The position numbers and the translations under genes are program-made. This document shows, in pieces, positions 1 through 8,667 of a stretch of 64,000 nt of DNA. The stretch is from Daejeonella sp. Lineage in GTDB: Bacteria; Bacteroidota; Bacteroidia; Sphingobacteriales; Sphingobacteriaceae. The DNA is taken from positions 55,108 through 119,107 of the forward strand of contig NZ_JAFEIG010000003.1 of assembly GCF_017495225.1 (NCBI RefSeq), read 5' to 3'. The notes beneath the pieces were generated by a model, which saw only the letters and a program-made list of their open reading frames with translations, was not told where the DNA came from and did not search any database. Positions within the stretch are counted from its first letter, which is position 1. Each line of letters starts with the position of its first letter.

Positions 1-873
1 AAAATCAATAATTCCAAAAAGTTGGTCGAGTTGAGCAGTAAGGACTGTTGTTTTATTTAAGGAGAAATCATCGTCATCTTTCGGACCAAGCCTATGAATA
101 GAACGCATGGTTCCTTTCAGTTCACTTTCGAGCTCATCAACAGAAATATTTTCTCTGCCTTTTATAGTAATTTGCGGTCCGTAGCGCTCATCCTCCACCT
201 TTATCACTCCTTTGGCAAAGTTTAGCGGAATTAATACAGTTTTATCTGCCGAGACACCTAACATGTCCTCCCCTTCCTCAGTAAAAACACCCACAATGGT
301 AGTCTTTCTTCCCAAAACAGTAATCACTTTTCCAATTGGATCTTCATTTGGAAATAAGCCGTCGGCAATAGAATAACCAATAATTGCTATTGGTCTGCCG
401 CTCTTTGATTCACTTTCAGTAAAATATCGTCCACCTTGAAAATCAAATTTCCAAACTTTATAATAGTCGTGAGATGCTGCTCTAATTTCTGCACCTTCAA
501 TACTGTTATTTCTATATTTTATAGTTCTATTGCCAATTCCAACTTCAAATGATATACCTTCTGCAGTTTGTAATCGTTCTGTAAGTTTATTGTAATCGCG
601 CAAAGAAGGTTCCGGTCTGCTAATATATTTCCACCACGGAAAATCTGGTCCGCCAACCCAAGGCCATTTCTGAATATAAATGGTATTACTCCCCAATTTC
701 TCAACACTACTTTGAATATTATTACGCAGAGTGTCAACGGCAGAAAAAACGCCTACAATGGTCATTATTCCGATTGTTATCCCTAATAAGGATAATAATG
801 TTCTAAGTTTATTTTGCCTAAGAGCTTCAAAGGCAAACAAAAAACTCTCTTTTAATAGTTTGAGAAATATCAT
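1..873 (-). CDS. MacB-like ABC transporter permease (partial, runs off left edge)
   Basis: The reverse strand is open from an ATG at 873 to the window edge, about 291 codons with no stop; the ORF track shows only a shadow here. The N-terminus (LRQNKLRTLLSLLGITIGIM) is the typical cytoplasmic stretch plus first membrane helix of the MacB/FtsX permease family, and the rest fits the periplasmic MacB_PCD domain. The C-terminal helices lie outside the window. Members work with a LolD/MacB-type ATPase in mechanotransmission across the periplasm, in export or lipoprotein handling; the substrate is unknown. A matching ATPase lies at 4163-4924 on the same strand but is separated by plus-strand queA and ispD, so the two are not an operon. 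Confidence 0.88.
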   Translation of the reverse strand, partial: MIFLKLLKESFLFAFEALRQNKLRTLLSLLGITIGIMTIVGVFSAVDTLRNNIQSSVEKLGSNTIYIQKWPWVGGPDFPWWKYISRPEPSLRDYNKLTERLQTAEGISFEVGIGNRTIKYRNNSIEGAEIRAASHDYYKVWKFDFQGGRYFTESESKSGRPIAIIGYSIADGLFPNEDPIGKVITVLGRKTTIVGVFTEEGEDMLGVSADKTVLIPLNFAKGVIKVEDERYGPQITIKGRENISVDELESELKGTMRSIHRLGPKDDDDFSLNKTTVLTAQLDQLFGIIDF

Positions 874-992
874 ATACGAGATTAGACCAAATTTACAGAA
901 AAACGTTACAGGTCGCTATAAGAAATACGAATATAATTAAAATTTACTAAATTTCTATCATTATAGATTAAACAAATGTGGTTTTAATTTGC

Positions 993-1000
993 TAAATTTG
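993..1000 (+). promoter_or_regulatory. -7 promoter element of queA
   Basis: TAAATTTG matches the Bacteroidota primary-sigma -7 consensus TAnnTTTG and ends 26 nt before the queA ATG. No convincing -33 TTG was found at the expected distance. Confidence 0.6.
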
Positions 1001-1026
1001 CGCCCTGAAATCCATTAAAAATAATT

Positions 1027-2076
1027 ATGAAATTATCTCAGTTCAAATTTGATTTACCTGAATCATTAATAGCCCACAATCCTGTTGAAAACCGCGACGA
1101 GGCACGTTTAATGGTGCTGGACAAGAAAACCGGAGCAATTGAACATAAAATATTCAAGGATATTTTAGGCTATTTTGATGAGAAGGATGTGATGATTTTA
1201 AACAATACCAAGGTTTTTCCTGCCCGTTTATATGGAAATAAGGAAAAAACTGGTGCTACAATTGAAGTTTTTTTACTTCGTGAACTTAACCGTGAACTTC
1301 GTCTTTGGGATGTTCTTGTAGATCCTGCAAGAAAGATTAGAGTAGGCAATAAATTATACTTCGGTGATGATGATCTTCTAGTTGCTGAGGTGGTAGATAA
1401 TACTACTTCTCGCGGTAGAACTATCCGTTTCCTTTTTGATGGAACTGATGAAGAATTCCGCAGAAATATTGAAATCCTAGGAGAAACACCACTTCCAAAA
1501 TATATTAAGCGTAAAGCTACTGCTGAAGATAAAGAGAGATATCAAACCATTTTCGCGAAATACGAAGGTGCTGTTGCCGCTCCTACTGCAGGCTTACACT
1601 TTAGCCGCGAATTAATGAAACGCCTCGAATTAAAAGGCGTTGATTTTGCTGAGGTTACACTACACGTAGGATTAGGAACATTCAGAACTGTTGAGGTTGA
1701 GGATTTAACCAAACATAAAATGGATTCTGAGCAGTTTATTATTGAGCAAAAAGATGCAAATATTGTAAACAAAGCCATTGCTGAAAAAAGAAGAATCTGT
1801 GCTGTTGGTACAACTTCAATGAGAGCTATTGAATCGGCTGTATCTGCAGGAAAAGAATTGAAAGCTGCAAACGACTGGACAAGTAAGTTTATCTTTCCTC
1901 CATACGATTTCAGCATTGCAAATAGCATGGTGACTAACTTCCACACTCCAGAATCAACTTTATTGATGATGGTAGCTGCATTTGGTGGTTATGAGCACGT
2001 AATGAATGCCTATGAAGTAGCTGTAAAAGAGAAGTATCGTTTCTACAGCTATGGTGATGCCATGCTGATCATATAA
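1027..2076 (+). CDS. queA: S-adenosylmethionine:tRNA ribosyltransferase-isomerase
   Basis: QueA transfers and isomerises the ribosyl moiety of SAM onto 7-aminomethyl-7-deazaguanine at tRNA position 34, giving epoxyqueuosine. The 349-aa protein is normal family length. It starts [19 protein letters not shown] and carries the conserved segments [18 protein letters not shown]-like [11 protein letters not shown] and [16 protein letters not shown]. The ATG at 1027 is supported by a TAnnTTTG promoter just upstream. It stands alone on the plus strand, with ispD about 65 nt downstream. It is a cytoplasmic tRNA-modification enzyme; no other queuosine genes lie in the window. Confidence 0.97.
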   Translation: MKLSQFKFDLPESLIAHNPVENRDEARLMVLDKKTGAIEHKIFKDILGYFDEKDVMILNNTKVFPARLYGNKEKTGATIEVFLLRELNRELRLWDVLVDPARKIRVGNKLYFGDDDLLVAEVVDNTTSRGRTIRFLFDGTDEEFRRNIEILGETPLPKYIKRKATAEDKERYQTIFAKYEGAVAAPTAGLHFSRELMKRLELKGVDFAEVTLHVGLGTFRTVEVEDLTKHKMDSEQFIIEQKDANIVNKAIAEKRRICAVGTTSMRAIESAVSAGKELKAANDWTSKFIFPPYDFSIANSMVTNFHTPESTLLMMVAAFGGYEHVMNAYEVAVKEKYRFYSYGDAMLII

Positions 2077-2141
2077 TTGCTTAGGTGGTAAAGAATGTAA
2101 ATTCCAATCCACCAAAGCTTAATAATATCTGATTTTTAGCT

Positions 2142-2813
2142 TTGAAATATTACGCAATTATAGTTGGTGGAGGCTCTGGAAGCAGAATGCAATCGGAAAT
2201 ACCCAAACAATTTATGCTTTTAAATGGCAAACCCATTTTAATGCATACCATTGAAGCTTTCTACCATTCAGACCTAAAACCAGAAATTATTCTTGTCCTA
2301 AATATCGATTTCCATACTTTTTGGGAAGACCTTTGCTTAAAATACAATTTCACCATTCCTCATAAATTGGTTAAAGGCGGATTACAACGCTTTCATTCTG
2401 TTAAAAACGGAATAAATTGTGTCAAAGAAAAAGCAATCATCGCAATTCATGACGCAGTGAGACCATTAGCAAGTAATGACCTAATTACACGTTCATTTTT
2501 AGCAGCAGAAGAATTAGGAAATGCAGTGGCAGCCATTAAATCGAAGGATTCTGTGAGGCAACAAAATGACAGCAGAAGCCAATCATTAAATAGAGATGAA
2601 ATCTATTTAGTACAAACACCACAAACATTCAAATCAGAAATTCTTAACAAGGCTTATAATCAGGAATTTAGAAATGAATTTACTGATGATGCCTCAGTTG
2701 TAGAGCGCATAGGAATCTCAATAAATATCATTGAAGGCGAAAGTAAAAATATAAAAATCACCTTCCCTGAAGATATTCAACTTGCCGAATTCTACTTAAA
2801 TCAAAAAAAATAA
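2142..2813 (+). CDS. ispD: 2-C-methyl-D-erythritol 4-phosphate cytidylyltransferase
   Basis: IspD makes CDP-methylerythritol in the non-mevalonate isoprenoid pathway. The 223-aa protein has the N-terminal nucleotidyltransferase signature AIIVGGGSGSRMQSEIPKQF and the core IHDAVRPLA. The start must be the TTG at 2142: an in-frame TGA sits at 2130 and the catalytic loop begins five residues later, so no ATG can replace it. TAGCTTTG at 2137-2144 overlaps this start and looks like a -7 box. If that box is used, the transcript would begin inside the gene, so the real promoter may be farther upstream, possibly readthrough from queA. Confidence 0.94.
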   Translation: MKYYAIIVGGGSGSRMQSEIPKQFMLLNGKPILMHTIEAFYHSDLKPEIILVLNIDFHTFWEDLCLKYNFTIPHKLVKGGLQRFHSVKNGINCVKEKAIIAIHDAVRPLASNDLITRSFLAAEELGNAVAAIKSKDSVRQQNDSRSQSLNRDEIYLVQTPQTFKSEILNKAYNQEFRNEFTDDASVVERIGISINIIEGESKNIKITFPEDIQLAEFYLNQKK

Positions 2814-2848
2814 TCGTATCAGTCTGAATTTGACAAATACGATTATTT
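2808..2848. terminator. bidirectional terminator between ispD and the small membrane gene
   Basis: Perfect 12-bp inverted repeat AAATAATCGTAT / ATACGATTATTT around a 17-nt loop. It overlaps the ispD stop codon and lies between convergent genes. The A-run on the left gives a U-tract for leftward transcripts. Confidence 0.6.
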
Positions 2849-2854
2849 AATTCA

Positions 2855-3010
2855 TTAAACAGTCCCGCCACGAATTACACGAAGTAATATTGCAATAACA
2901 GCAATTACCAGCAAGATGTGAATTAATCCTCCGCCAAAAGGGGTAATAAAGAAGCCAAATATCCAGGCTATGATCAAAATAACTGCGATTAAATAGAGTA
3001 GATTTCCCAT
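2855..3010 (-). CDS. lmo0937-family (DUF5670-like) small membrane protein
   Basis: This ORF is too short for the supplied track. It encodes 51 residues starting MGNLLYLIAVILIIAWIFGF, followed by a glycine turn (PFGGGLIHI) and a second hydrophobic segment ending in LLRVIRGGTV. Two transmembrane helices with a Gly-rich hinge and a short basic tail are typical of the lmo0937/DUF5670 family, common in Bacteroidota and often linked to stress or stationary-phase expression. No molecular function is established. It faces ispD and shares the hairpin at 2808-2848 as terminator. Confidence 0.85.
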   Translation of the reverse strand: MGNLLYLIAVILIIAWIFGFFITPFGGGLIHILLVIAVIAILLRVIRGGTV

Positions 3011-3101
3011 AATTCATTTTTAAGTTTAACTATTAAATAATAACACTAAACTTTTAAAAATGTTTAAAAGGACTAAAAAATCGATTTTAATGGGACAAAA
3101 A

Positions 3102-3121
3102 AACCCTGCTAATGCAGGGTT
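3102..3121 (-). terminator. terminator of the DUF2795 gene
   Basis: AACCCTGC / GCAGGGTT, an 8-bp stem with a 4-nt loop. On the minus strand it is followed by a run of T residues, and it sits directly downstream of the DUF2795 stop codon. Confidence 0.85.
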
Positions 3122-3126
3122 AAATT

Positions 3127-3348
3127 TTAATATTCGTCTTCATTAAAGAAGAAATCATCCTTTGTGGGATAATCTGGCCAAATTTCTTCTATATTCTCAT
3201 ATGGCTCACCATCATCCTCCAATGCTTGCAGGTTTTCAATAACTTCCACTGGTGCCCCAGAACGAATTGCATAGTCAATAAGTTCATCTTTGGTAGCCGG
3301 CCATGGCGCATCTTCTAAATGAGATGCTAATTCTAATGTCCAATACAT
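3127..3348 (-). CDS. DUF2795 domain protein
   Basis: This is a 73-aa acidic protein. The segment LELASHLEDAPWPATKDELI matches the DUF2795 family, a small helical domain of unknown function that is common in Bacteroidota. The C-terminal half is rich in Asp, Glu and Phe (KDDFFFNEDEY). A -7 box CAAAAGTA (reverse TACTTTTG) lies 32 nt upstream and a strong terminator follows, so it is probably transcribed alone. No function can be inferred from its neighbours. Confidence 0.88.
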   Translation of the reverse strand: MYWTLELASHLEDAPWPATKDELIDYAIRSGAPVEVIENLQALEDDGEPYENIEEIWPDYPTKDDFFFNEDEY

Positions 3349-3380
3349 ATTTCTTAGAATTTGGTTTATACTATTTTTTG

Positions 3381-3388
3381 CAAAAGTA
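3381..3388 (-). promoter_or_regulatory. -7 promoter element of the DUF2795 gene
   Basis: Reverse-strand TACTTTTG fits TAnnTTTG and lies 32 nt before the ATG. Confidence 0.5.
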
Positions 3389-3431
3389 TAATAAATTAAA
3401 TAACAAAATTAATTATTTTTCAACACCTGAC

Positions 3432-3980
3432 TTAAACACGTGGAAACCACTGATTTTCAGGCACATTTCTATCAAAACACAACTTTCTAGCAAGAACAAA
3501 TAGATAGTCGCTTAGTCTATTTAAATAAACTACTACCTTTTCATCTACAAAACTTTCCGACTTTAAGTGAACGATGATACGTTCTGCTCTTCTGCAAACA
3601 CATCTTGAAACATGGCAGAATGAAACCACCGGACTCCCGCCAGGCAATATAAAATGCTTTAATTCAGGCAGTACCAAATTCATCTCATCAATTTGATTCT
3701 CAAGAAATGTAATATCCGAAAGATGAAGATCTGGAATTTTCATTTTCGATTTCTCAGGATCAGAAGCAAGTGCAGCACCAATGGTAAATAACCTGTCTTG
3801 TACCTCCTTTAGAACATCTTTCTGAGCAGCATCAATATCATGGTCGCGGATCATACCGATATATGAATTAAGCTCATCAACTGTGCCATAGCTTTCAATC
3901 CTAAGATCATATTTTGGAACACGTGTCCCACCAATTAGTGAGGTTAAGCCCTCATCTCCAGTTTTGGTATAAATTTTCAT
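3432..3980 (-). CDS. cob(I)yrinic acid a,c-diamide adenosyltransferase (PduO type)
   Basis: It transfers the adenosyl group of ATP to cob(I)alamin to form adenosylcobalamin, the cofactor of enzymes such as methylmalonyl-CoA mutase. The 182-aa length is normal for the PduO/MMAB type. Diagnostic stretches are the N-terminal ATP loop MKIYTKTGDEGLTSLIGG, CRRAERIIV, and the C-terminal YLNRLSDYLFVLAR. The cytoplasmic enzyme is a trimer in known relatives. No other cobalamin genes are nearby, which fits a salvage role. Confidence 0.95.
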   Translation of the reverse strand: MKIYTKTGDEGLTSLIGGTRVPKYDLRIESYGTVDELNSYIGMIRDHDIDAAQKDVLKEVQDRLFTIGAALASDPEKSKMKIPDLHLSDITFLENQIDEMNLVLPELKHFILPGGSPVVSFCHVSRCVCRRAERIIVHLKSESFVDEKVVVYLNRLSDYLFVLARKLCFDRNVPENQWFPRV

Positions 3981-4162
3981 TTCTTTTTAATCGTTAGATT
4001 TCTAGATAAAGCAGAGTTCATTTTTAAGAATTGCGATATTAAGAATTATTAAGCAGAATATTAGGATTGTGGAAATGTTAATACCCTTATTTTGACATTT
4101 ATAAAACATAAGTCGGGAATGCACCCAAATAAAAATCAAGAATGCTTTTCAACCAAATAAAA

Positions 4163-4924
4163 TTATTGAATCTTCTCGAAATCAGAATCTTTGGATTTCA
4201 TATCAGCCAAACGTGGAGAAACAGTTTTTACATTCTCATTGAGATAATCGTTTTCGATTAATCCATCACGCATTCTAACAATTCGATGAGCATGCTGAGC
4301 GATATCCTCCTCATGAGTTACAAGAATAATGGTATTTCCTTTAGAATGAATCTCTTCCAAAAGTCCCATAATCTCTACCGATGTTTTAGTATCTAGATTA
4401 CCTGTAGGCTCATCTGCAAGAATAATTGAGGGATTGTTTACAAGCGCTCTAGCAACTGCTACACGTTGACGTTGACCTCCAGAAAGTTCATTTGGCTTAT
4501 GGTCTACCCTATTCCCTAAACCAACATTTTCTAGTGTTTTTTGAGCACGTTCTTCACGCTCCTTGCGACCAACACCAGCATAAACTAATGGTAGAGCAAC
4601 ATTTTCGAGCGATGAAGATCTAGGAAGAAGATTAAATGTTTGGAATACAAAACCAATTTCTTTATTTCTGATTTCGGCAAGCTCACTGTCGGTCATTTCA
4701 CTAACCTGATTACCGTTTAAGATATAAACTCCCTTTGATGGTGTATCTAAACAACCAAGGATATTCATTAGGGTGGATTTTCCAGAACCTGAAGGACCCA
4801 TAAGAGCAACAAACTCACCCTTATTTATAGTTAATGAAACCGATTTCAAAGCATGTATAGTTTCTGCTCCAATTACGTATTTCCTACCAATGTCTGTTAA
4901 AGTGATTAGGGGTTCTTGTGCCAT
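4163..4924 (-). CDS. LolD/MacB-type ABC transporter ATP-binding protein
   Basis: The 253-aa ATPase shows every ABC motif: Walker [10 protein letters not shown], a Q-loop in [10 protein letters not shown], signature [15 protein letters not shown], Walker [12 protein letters not shown] and the switch His in LVTHE. The family energises MacB/FtsX-like permeases. Relative to LolD it has a short C-terminal tail (about 25 residues) of unknown role. It is the third gene of a probable plsC-gatC-ATPase operon, 54 nt after gatC. The nearest candidate permease is the truncated gene at the left edge, but partnership is inference. Confidence 0.93.
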   Translation of the reverse strand: MAQEPLITLTDIGRKYVIGAETIHALKSVSLTINKGEFVALMGPSGSGKSTLMNILGCLDTPSKGVYILNGNQVSEMTDSELAEIRNKEIGFVFQTFNLLPRSSSLENVALPLVYAGVGRKEREERAQKTLENVGLGNRVDHKPNELSGGQRQRVAVARALVNNPSIILADEPTGNLDTKTSVEIMGLLEEIHSKGNTIILVTHEEDIAQHAHRIVRMRDGLIENDYLNENVKTVSPRLADMKSKDSDFEKIQ

Positions 4925-4978
4925 TTTTTTTATTTTTTAGACTATCGGTATGTATATTTTGTTACAATATTTTTAAAA

Positions 4979-5272
4979 TTAGGCTTTATTAATCACCTTA
5001 GCTACCCTGAAAAATTTCCCATCTGACTTGGGAGCATTTTTTAAAGCTATTTCGGTGCTAATCTCTTGCTTTACTTCATCTTCACGTAGTACATTAACTT
5101 CATCGTTCAGATAAACTAAAGGCTCTATTCCCTGAGTATCCACTTCATTTAGCTTATCCATGAAGGTCAGAATTTTATTCATATCGTCTAAAAGACCTTG
5201 TTTTTCATCCTCTTGGACTTCCAATCTGGCCAGATGGGCGATTTTATCGATTGTTTCCGAATTTACTTTCAT
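4979..5272 (-). CDS. gatC: Asp-tRNA(Asn)/Glu-tRNA(Gln) amidotransferase subunit C
   Basis: GatC is the small subunit that stabilises the GatCAB complex, which amidates misacylated tRNAs. The 97-aa protein has the family pattern: N-terminal KIAHLARLEVQEDEKQ, then a helix ending in FMDKLNEVDTQGIEPLVY and a conserved LREDEV segment. gatA and gatB are not in the window, as is common in Bacteroidota. It lies 39 nt after plsC on the same strand. The window also encodes AsnRS, so the amidotransferase may mainly serve Gln-tRNA; that is inference. Confidence 0.95.
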   Translation of the reverse strand: MKVNSETIDKIAHLARLEVQEDEKQGLLDDMNKILTFMDKLNEVDTQGIEPLVYLNDEVNVLREDEVKQEISTEIALKNAPKSDGKFFRVAKVINKA

Positions 5273-5311
5273 AATTGAATAAAAATCATTATATTAAATG
5301 AAGAGACATTT

Positions 5312-6058
5312 TTATTGAATCTTCTTCTGATAAGAGTCTAGTTGATTATAAATAATATCATAAACCTTATTTTTCAGCTCATCAGCATCGTCAGTAGTTA
5401 AACTTGCCGTATCGATGGGCGCATGAACACAAATATCGCAAATTCCGGGACGAGTACCGTATCGTTTACCATCATCCCACATTAAATTCCAATTATTGCA
5501 AATAGTAACTGGTAAAATTTGGACGCCCTGCTCAATAGCTAGTCTGAAGGGACCGTTTTTAAATGGCTGCAAAACTGGCGGATAATGCTCACTAATCATC
5601 CCCTCAGGGAAAATTACCACAGTTTTACCATCTTTTAGCTTCTCTTCAGCCTTTTTAAATGCCCTAAAGGCAGATATTTTACTCTCTCGATTTACTGGAA
5701 TATCGATAGTACGAAAGTAAATTCCAGTTACGAAGTTATCGAGTAATTCTTCTTTACCAAAGAACACATAATTACGTTTTGCTAAAAGAATGATAGCCGT
5801 AATATCCAAATTAGAGGTATGATTGGCACAAATAATGTATGTTTTCGACCAATCAAGCTTTTTCTCGTAGGTGAAACGAAATAAAAAACCAGAAAAAAGA
5901 GAGCTTAAATAACTAAATATCCATCGCATCCTATTCATGGCATGAAATTTTACAGGATGACGAGAAAAGTAATAAATTACAGGATAGAGGCTCGTAAAAA
6001 ATAGGCCAAGCCAAACCTGAAAATAATAAAGATGGACGCTCTTAAAAAGTCTTTTCAT
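5312..6058 (-). CDS. PlsC-type 1-acyl-sn-glycerol-3-phosphate acyltransferase
   Basis: This membrane-bound acyltransferase probably makes phosphatidic acid from lysophosphatidic acid. Visible motifs are the catalytic NHTSNLD (HX4D), FGKEEL, and the substrate loop FPEGMIS, after an N-terminal hydrophobic segment (VWLGLFFTSLYPVIYYF). The track starts at a TTG at 6085, but a perfect -7 box (reverse TATTTTTG, 6064-6071) lies inside that extension. The ATG at 6058, giving MKRLFKSVHLYYF, is therefore preferred. It is the first gene of a likely operon with gatC and the LolD-type ATPase. Confidence 0.9.
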   Translation of the reverse strand: MKRLFKSVHLYYFQVWLGLFFTSLYPVIYYFSRHPVKFHAMNRMRWIFSYLSSLFSGFLFRFTYEKKLDWSKTYIICANHTSNLDITAIILLAKRNYVFFGKEELLDNFVTGIYFRTIDIPVNRESKISAFRAFKKAEEKLKDGKTVVIFPEGMISEHYPPVLQPFKNGPFRLAIEQGVQILPVTICNNWNLMWDDGKRYGTRPGICDICVHAPIDTASLTTDDADELKNKVYDIIYNQLDSYQKKIQ

Positions 6059-6063
6059 CGTGT

Positions 6064-6071
6064 CAAAAATA
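6064..6071 (-). promoter_or_regulatory. -7 promoter element of plsC, 5 nt from the ATG
   Basis: Reverse-strand TATTTTTG matches TAnnTTTG and ends 5 nt before the ATG at 6058. This predicts a leaderless or near-leaderless message. Confidence 0.6.
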
Positions 6072-6156
6072 CGAAATTCTGTCAAGCTTTTTAATTATAG
6101 CTTCAATAGTATAACAATGAGATTCTGTTACAGAAAAAATCCTTACTTTCGCGGAT

Positions 6157-7152
6157 ATGGAAACTGTTGTAAGTGGTATTCGCAGTACCGGTAAACTGCA
6201 TTTAGGGAATTTCTATGGCGCTGTAAAAAACTTTGTACAGATGCAAAATGAGTTTAACTGCTATTTTTTTATAGCAGATTTTCATTCATTAACCACACAC
6301 CCTACCCCTGAAGATCTACATGGTAATGTGAAGCAAGTATTAATTGAATATCTTGCTGCTGGAATTGACCCTGAAAAAGCAACTATTTATGTCCAGTCGG
6401 ATGTGCCTGAAATAGCTGAATTATACCTTTATCTTAATATGAATGCCTACCTAGGAGAACTAGAAAGAAGTACTTCATTTAAGGATAAAGTTCGTGCGCA
6501 TCCTGATAATGTAAATGCTGGATTATTAACCTATCCAGTATTGATGGCTGCTGATATCTTAATCCACAAGGCTACAAAAGTGCCAGTGGGTAAAGACCAA
6601 GAGCAACATTTAGAAATGGCTAGAACTTTTGGAAACAGATTTAACAGACTTTATAATAACGAATACTTCCCTGAACCATTTGCATTTAATTTCACCGAGA
6701 AATTAGTTAAAGTGCCAGGTTTGGATGGAAAAGGTAAAATGGGAAAATCAGAGGGTGAAGGCAATGCTGTTTACCTTTCGGATGAGCCAGAAATTATCCG
6801 TAAAAAGGTAATGAGAGCGGTTAGTGATAGCGGTCCAACAGAAGAAAACCAAGCAAAACCAGAATCTATTCAAAACCTTTTTGATTTGATGAAGATTGTA
6901 TCACCGTCGAGTACTTATGAGCACTTCGATAATCTTTACAATAAATGTGAGATTAGATACGGCGATTTCAAGAAACAATTGGCAGAAGATATGATTATTG
7001 CTACAGCGCCTATGCGCGAACGCATTAATGAAATTTCAAAAGATGAGACATATTTAAGGCAGGTAGCCCGTTTCGGAGCAATTAAAGCCCGTGAAAGTGC
7101 CTCAAAAACAATTAGAGAAGTTCGTGAAATTATTGGATTTAAAAACTTTTAA
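6157..7152 (+). CDS. trpS: tryptophanyl-tRNA synthetase
   Basis: This class I synthetase charges tRNA-Trp. The 331-aa protein has the HIGH-like motif HLGNFYG near the N-terminus (residues 15-21) and the KMSKS-like KMGKSEG around residue 195, with the usual LTYPVLMAADIL segment. A near-consensus -7 element, TACTTTCG, ends 5 nt before the ATG, the same close spacing seen at other genes here. It diverges from plsC. Charged tRNA-Trp is the signal read by the trp attenuator at 45 kb, so this enzyme is functionally linked to it, although there is no genomic linkage. Confidence 0.97.
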   Translation: METVVSGIRSTGKLHLGNFYGAVKNFVQMQNEFNCYFFIADFHSLTTHPTPEDLHGNVKQVLIEYLAAGIDPEKATIYVQSDVPEIAELYLYLNMNAYLGELERSTSFKDKVRAHPDNVNAGLLTYPVLMAADILIHKATKVPVGKDQEQHLEMARTFGNRFNRLYNNEYFPEPFAFNFTEKLVKVPGLDGKGKMGKSEGEGNAVYLSDEPEIIRKKVMRAVSDSGPTEENQAKPESIQNLFDLMKIVSPSSTYEHFDNLYNKCEIRYGDFKKQLAEDMIIATAPMRERINEISKDETYLRQVARFGAIKARESASKTIREVREIIGFKNF

Positions 7153-7223
7153 CTCGTTTGATCATAACAATTTTTAATTAAAACATTAATAGCTTTTAAA
7201 AGCTAAACATTTAAGGAAACATC

Positions 7224-7838
7224 ATGCACATTGCCATAGTTGGAAATATCGGGGCTGGGAAAACTACCCTTACAGAATTGCTTTCGAAGCATCTGGGTTA
7301 TGAAGCACAGTTTGAAGCTGTTGACAATAACCCTTATCTTGAAGATTTTTATAGCGATATGAAAAGATGGAGCTTCAATTTGCAGATTTACTTCTTAAAT
7401 AGCCGTTTTCAGCAGATTTTAGAACTTCAAAATACTGATAGAAAAATAATCCAAGATAGAACCATCTATGAGGATGCTTATATTTTTGCGGAAAACCTAC
7501 ACGATATGGGTTTAATGTCCTCTAGGGATTATGAAAATTATTGTTCAATTTTTGAGAACATCACCTCATTTATCAAACCACCCGATTTATTGATTTATTT
7601 GAAAGCTTCAGTCCCAACTTTAGTAAATAATATTCAAAGACGTGGTAGAGAGTATGAGGCTGGAATTCGTATTGATTACCTTTCTAAGCTTAATGAAAAG
7701 TATAAAAAATGGATCGATTCTTATACAAAAGGCAAATTATTGGTTTTAGATAAGGATAAACTTGATTTTGCTAATAAACCAGAGGATTTAGGTTTTGTAA
7801 TTAATAGCATTGAAAGAGAAATCAACGGATTATTTTAA
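7224..7838 (+). CDS. deoxynucleoside kinase (dGK/dCK family)
   Basis: It phosphorylates deoxynucleosides for nucleotide salvage. The 204-aa protein has the P-loop GNIGAGKTTL at residues 6-15, the DRx motif in QDRTIYEDA that contributes catalytic and substrate contacts, and the Arg-rich lid QRRGREYEAGI. Substrate preference (dA, dG or dC) cannot be read directly. It lies 71 nt after trpS and 21 nt before kdsB on the same strand, so they may be cotranscribed. A 16-bp palindrome, TAGCTTTTAAAAGCTA, sits in the gap after trpS. Confidence 0.92.
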   Translation: MHIAIVGNIGAGKTTLTELLSKHLGYEAQFEAVDNNPYLEDFYSDMKRWSFNLQIYFLNSRFQQILELQNTDRKIIQDRTIYEDAYIFAENLHDMGLMSSRDYENYCSIFENITSFIKPPDLLIYLKASVPTLVNNIQRRGREYEAGIRIDYLSKLNEKYKKWIDSYTKGKLLVLDKDKLDFANKPEDLGFVINSIEREINGLF

Positions 7839-7859
7839 TAGCAATTAATTCTTTGGCAA

Positions 7860-8597
7860 ATGAAGACCCTCGGAATTATTCCAGCACGATTTCAATCTAG
7901 CCGCTTTCCTGGCAAACCATTAATTGATATTGCCGGAAAAAGCATGATTCAACGTGTATACGAGCAATGCCAAAAATCCACTAAACTTGATAAAGTGATT
8001 GTCGCTACTGATGATCAGCGAATCATGGAACATTTGCAAAGCTTTGGCGCTGAGGGAATTATGACCAATTCAAATCATATTAGCGGAACAGATCGATGCG
8101 GTGAAGTTGCGTCAAAATATCCAGAATTTGATATTCTAGTTAATATTCAAGGTGATGAGCCTATGATTGATCCCTCTCAAATAGATCTTCTTTGCTCCTG
8201 CTTCGATAAATCAGAAACTCAAATAGCTACTCTAGTTAAGATAATCGGTTCAGATGAAGAACTTTTTAATGAAAACACTCCAAAAGTGATTCTTAACAAT
8301 AAACAAGAAGCCCTTTATTTTAGTCGACAAACAATCCCCTTCCTAAGAGGGAAACAAAGCAATTCTTGGCTTAAAGAACATACTTTTTATAAGCATATTG
8401 GGATTTATGGTTTTAGAAATAAAAGTCTCTCTGAAATCATTAAACTGCCCCAATCGAGCTTAGAATTAGCCGAAAGTCTGGAACAATTACGCTGGATTGA
8501 AAACGGCTATTCTATTCAATGTGCGATTACCGATAAAGAAAGTCAGGCAATTGACACCCCCGCCGATTTAGAAAAATTATTAAATATTCTTAATTAA
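7860..8597 (+). CDS. kdsB: 3-deoxy-manno-octulosonate cytidylyltransferase
   Basis: KdsB activates Kdo as CMP-Kdo for the inner core of lipopolysaccharide. The 245-aa length is normal. Clear motifs are the nucleotide-binding IPARFQSSRFPGKPL at the N-terminus, VATDD, ISGTDRCGEV, VNIQGDEPMI and a C-terminal IDTPADLEKL. The presence of this gene confirms a Gram-negative envelope with Kdo-containing lipid A core. It follows the deoxynucleoside kinase by 21 nt. Confidence 0.97.
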   Translation: MKTLGIIPARFQSSRFPGKPLIDIAGKSMIQRVYEQCQKSTKLDKVIVATDDQRIMEHLQSFGAEGIMTNSNHISGTDRCGEVASKYPEFDILVNIQGDEPMIDPSQIDLLCSCFDKSETQIATLVKIIGSDEELFNENTPKVILNNKQEALYFSRQTIPFLRGKQSNSWLKEHTFYKHIGIYGFRNKSLSEIIKLPQSSLELAESLEQLRWIENGYSIQCAITDKESQAIDTPADLEKLLNILN

Positions 8598-8667
8598 TTT
8601 TTTAACCTTTTTTGTAAAATAAGATTCGTTTATATTTCATAAATTGGATTTATAAATTTTACGGAAA

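Noticed and set aside
1542-1946. 134-aa minus-strand ORF
   Set aside because: Antisense shadow of queA.
7190-7205. 16-bp palindrome TAGCTTTTAAAAGCTA after trpS
   Set aside because: AT-rich self-complementary stretch with no loop or T-run; too weak to call a terminator or operator.
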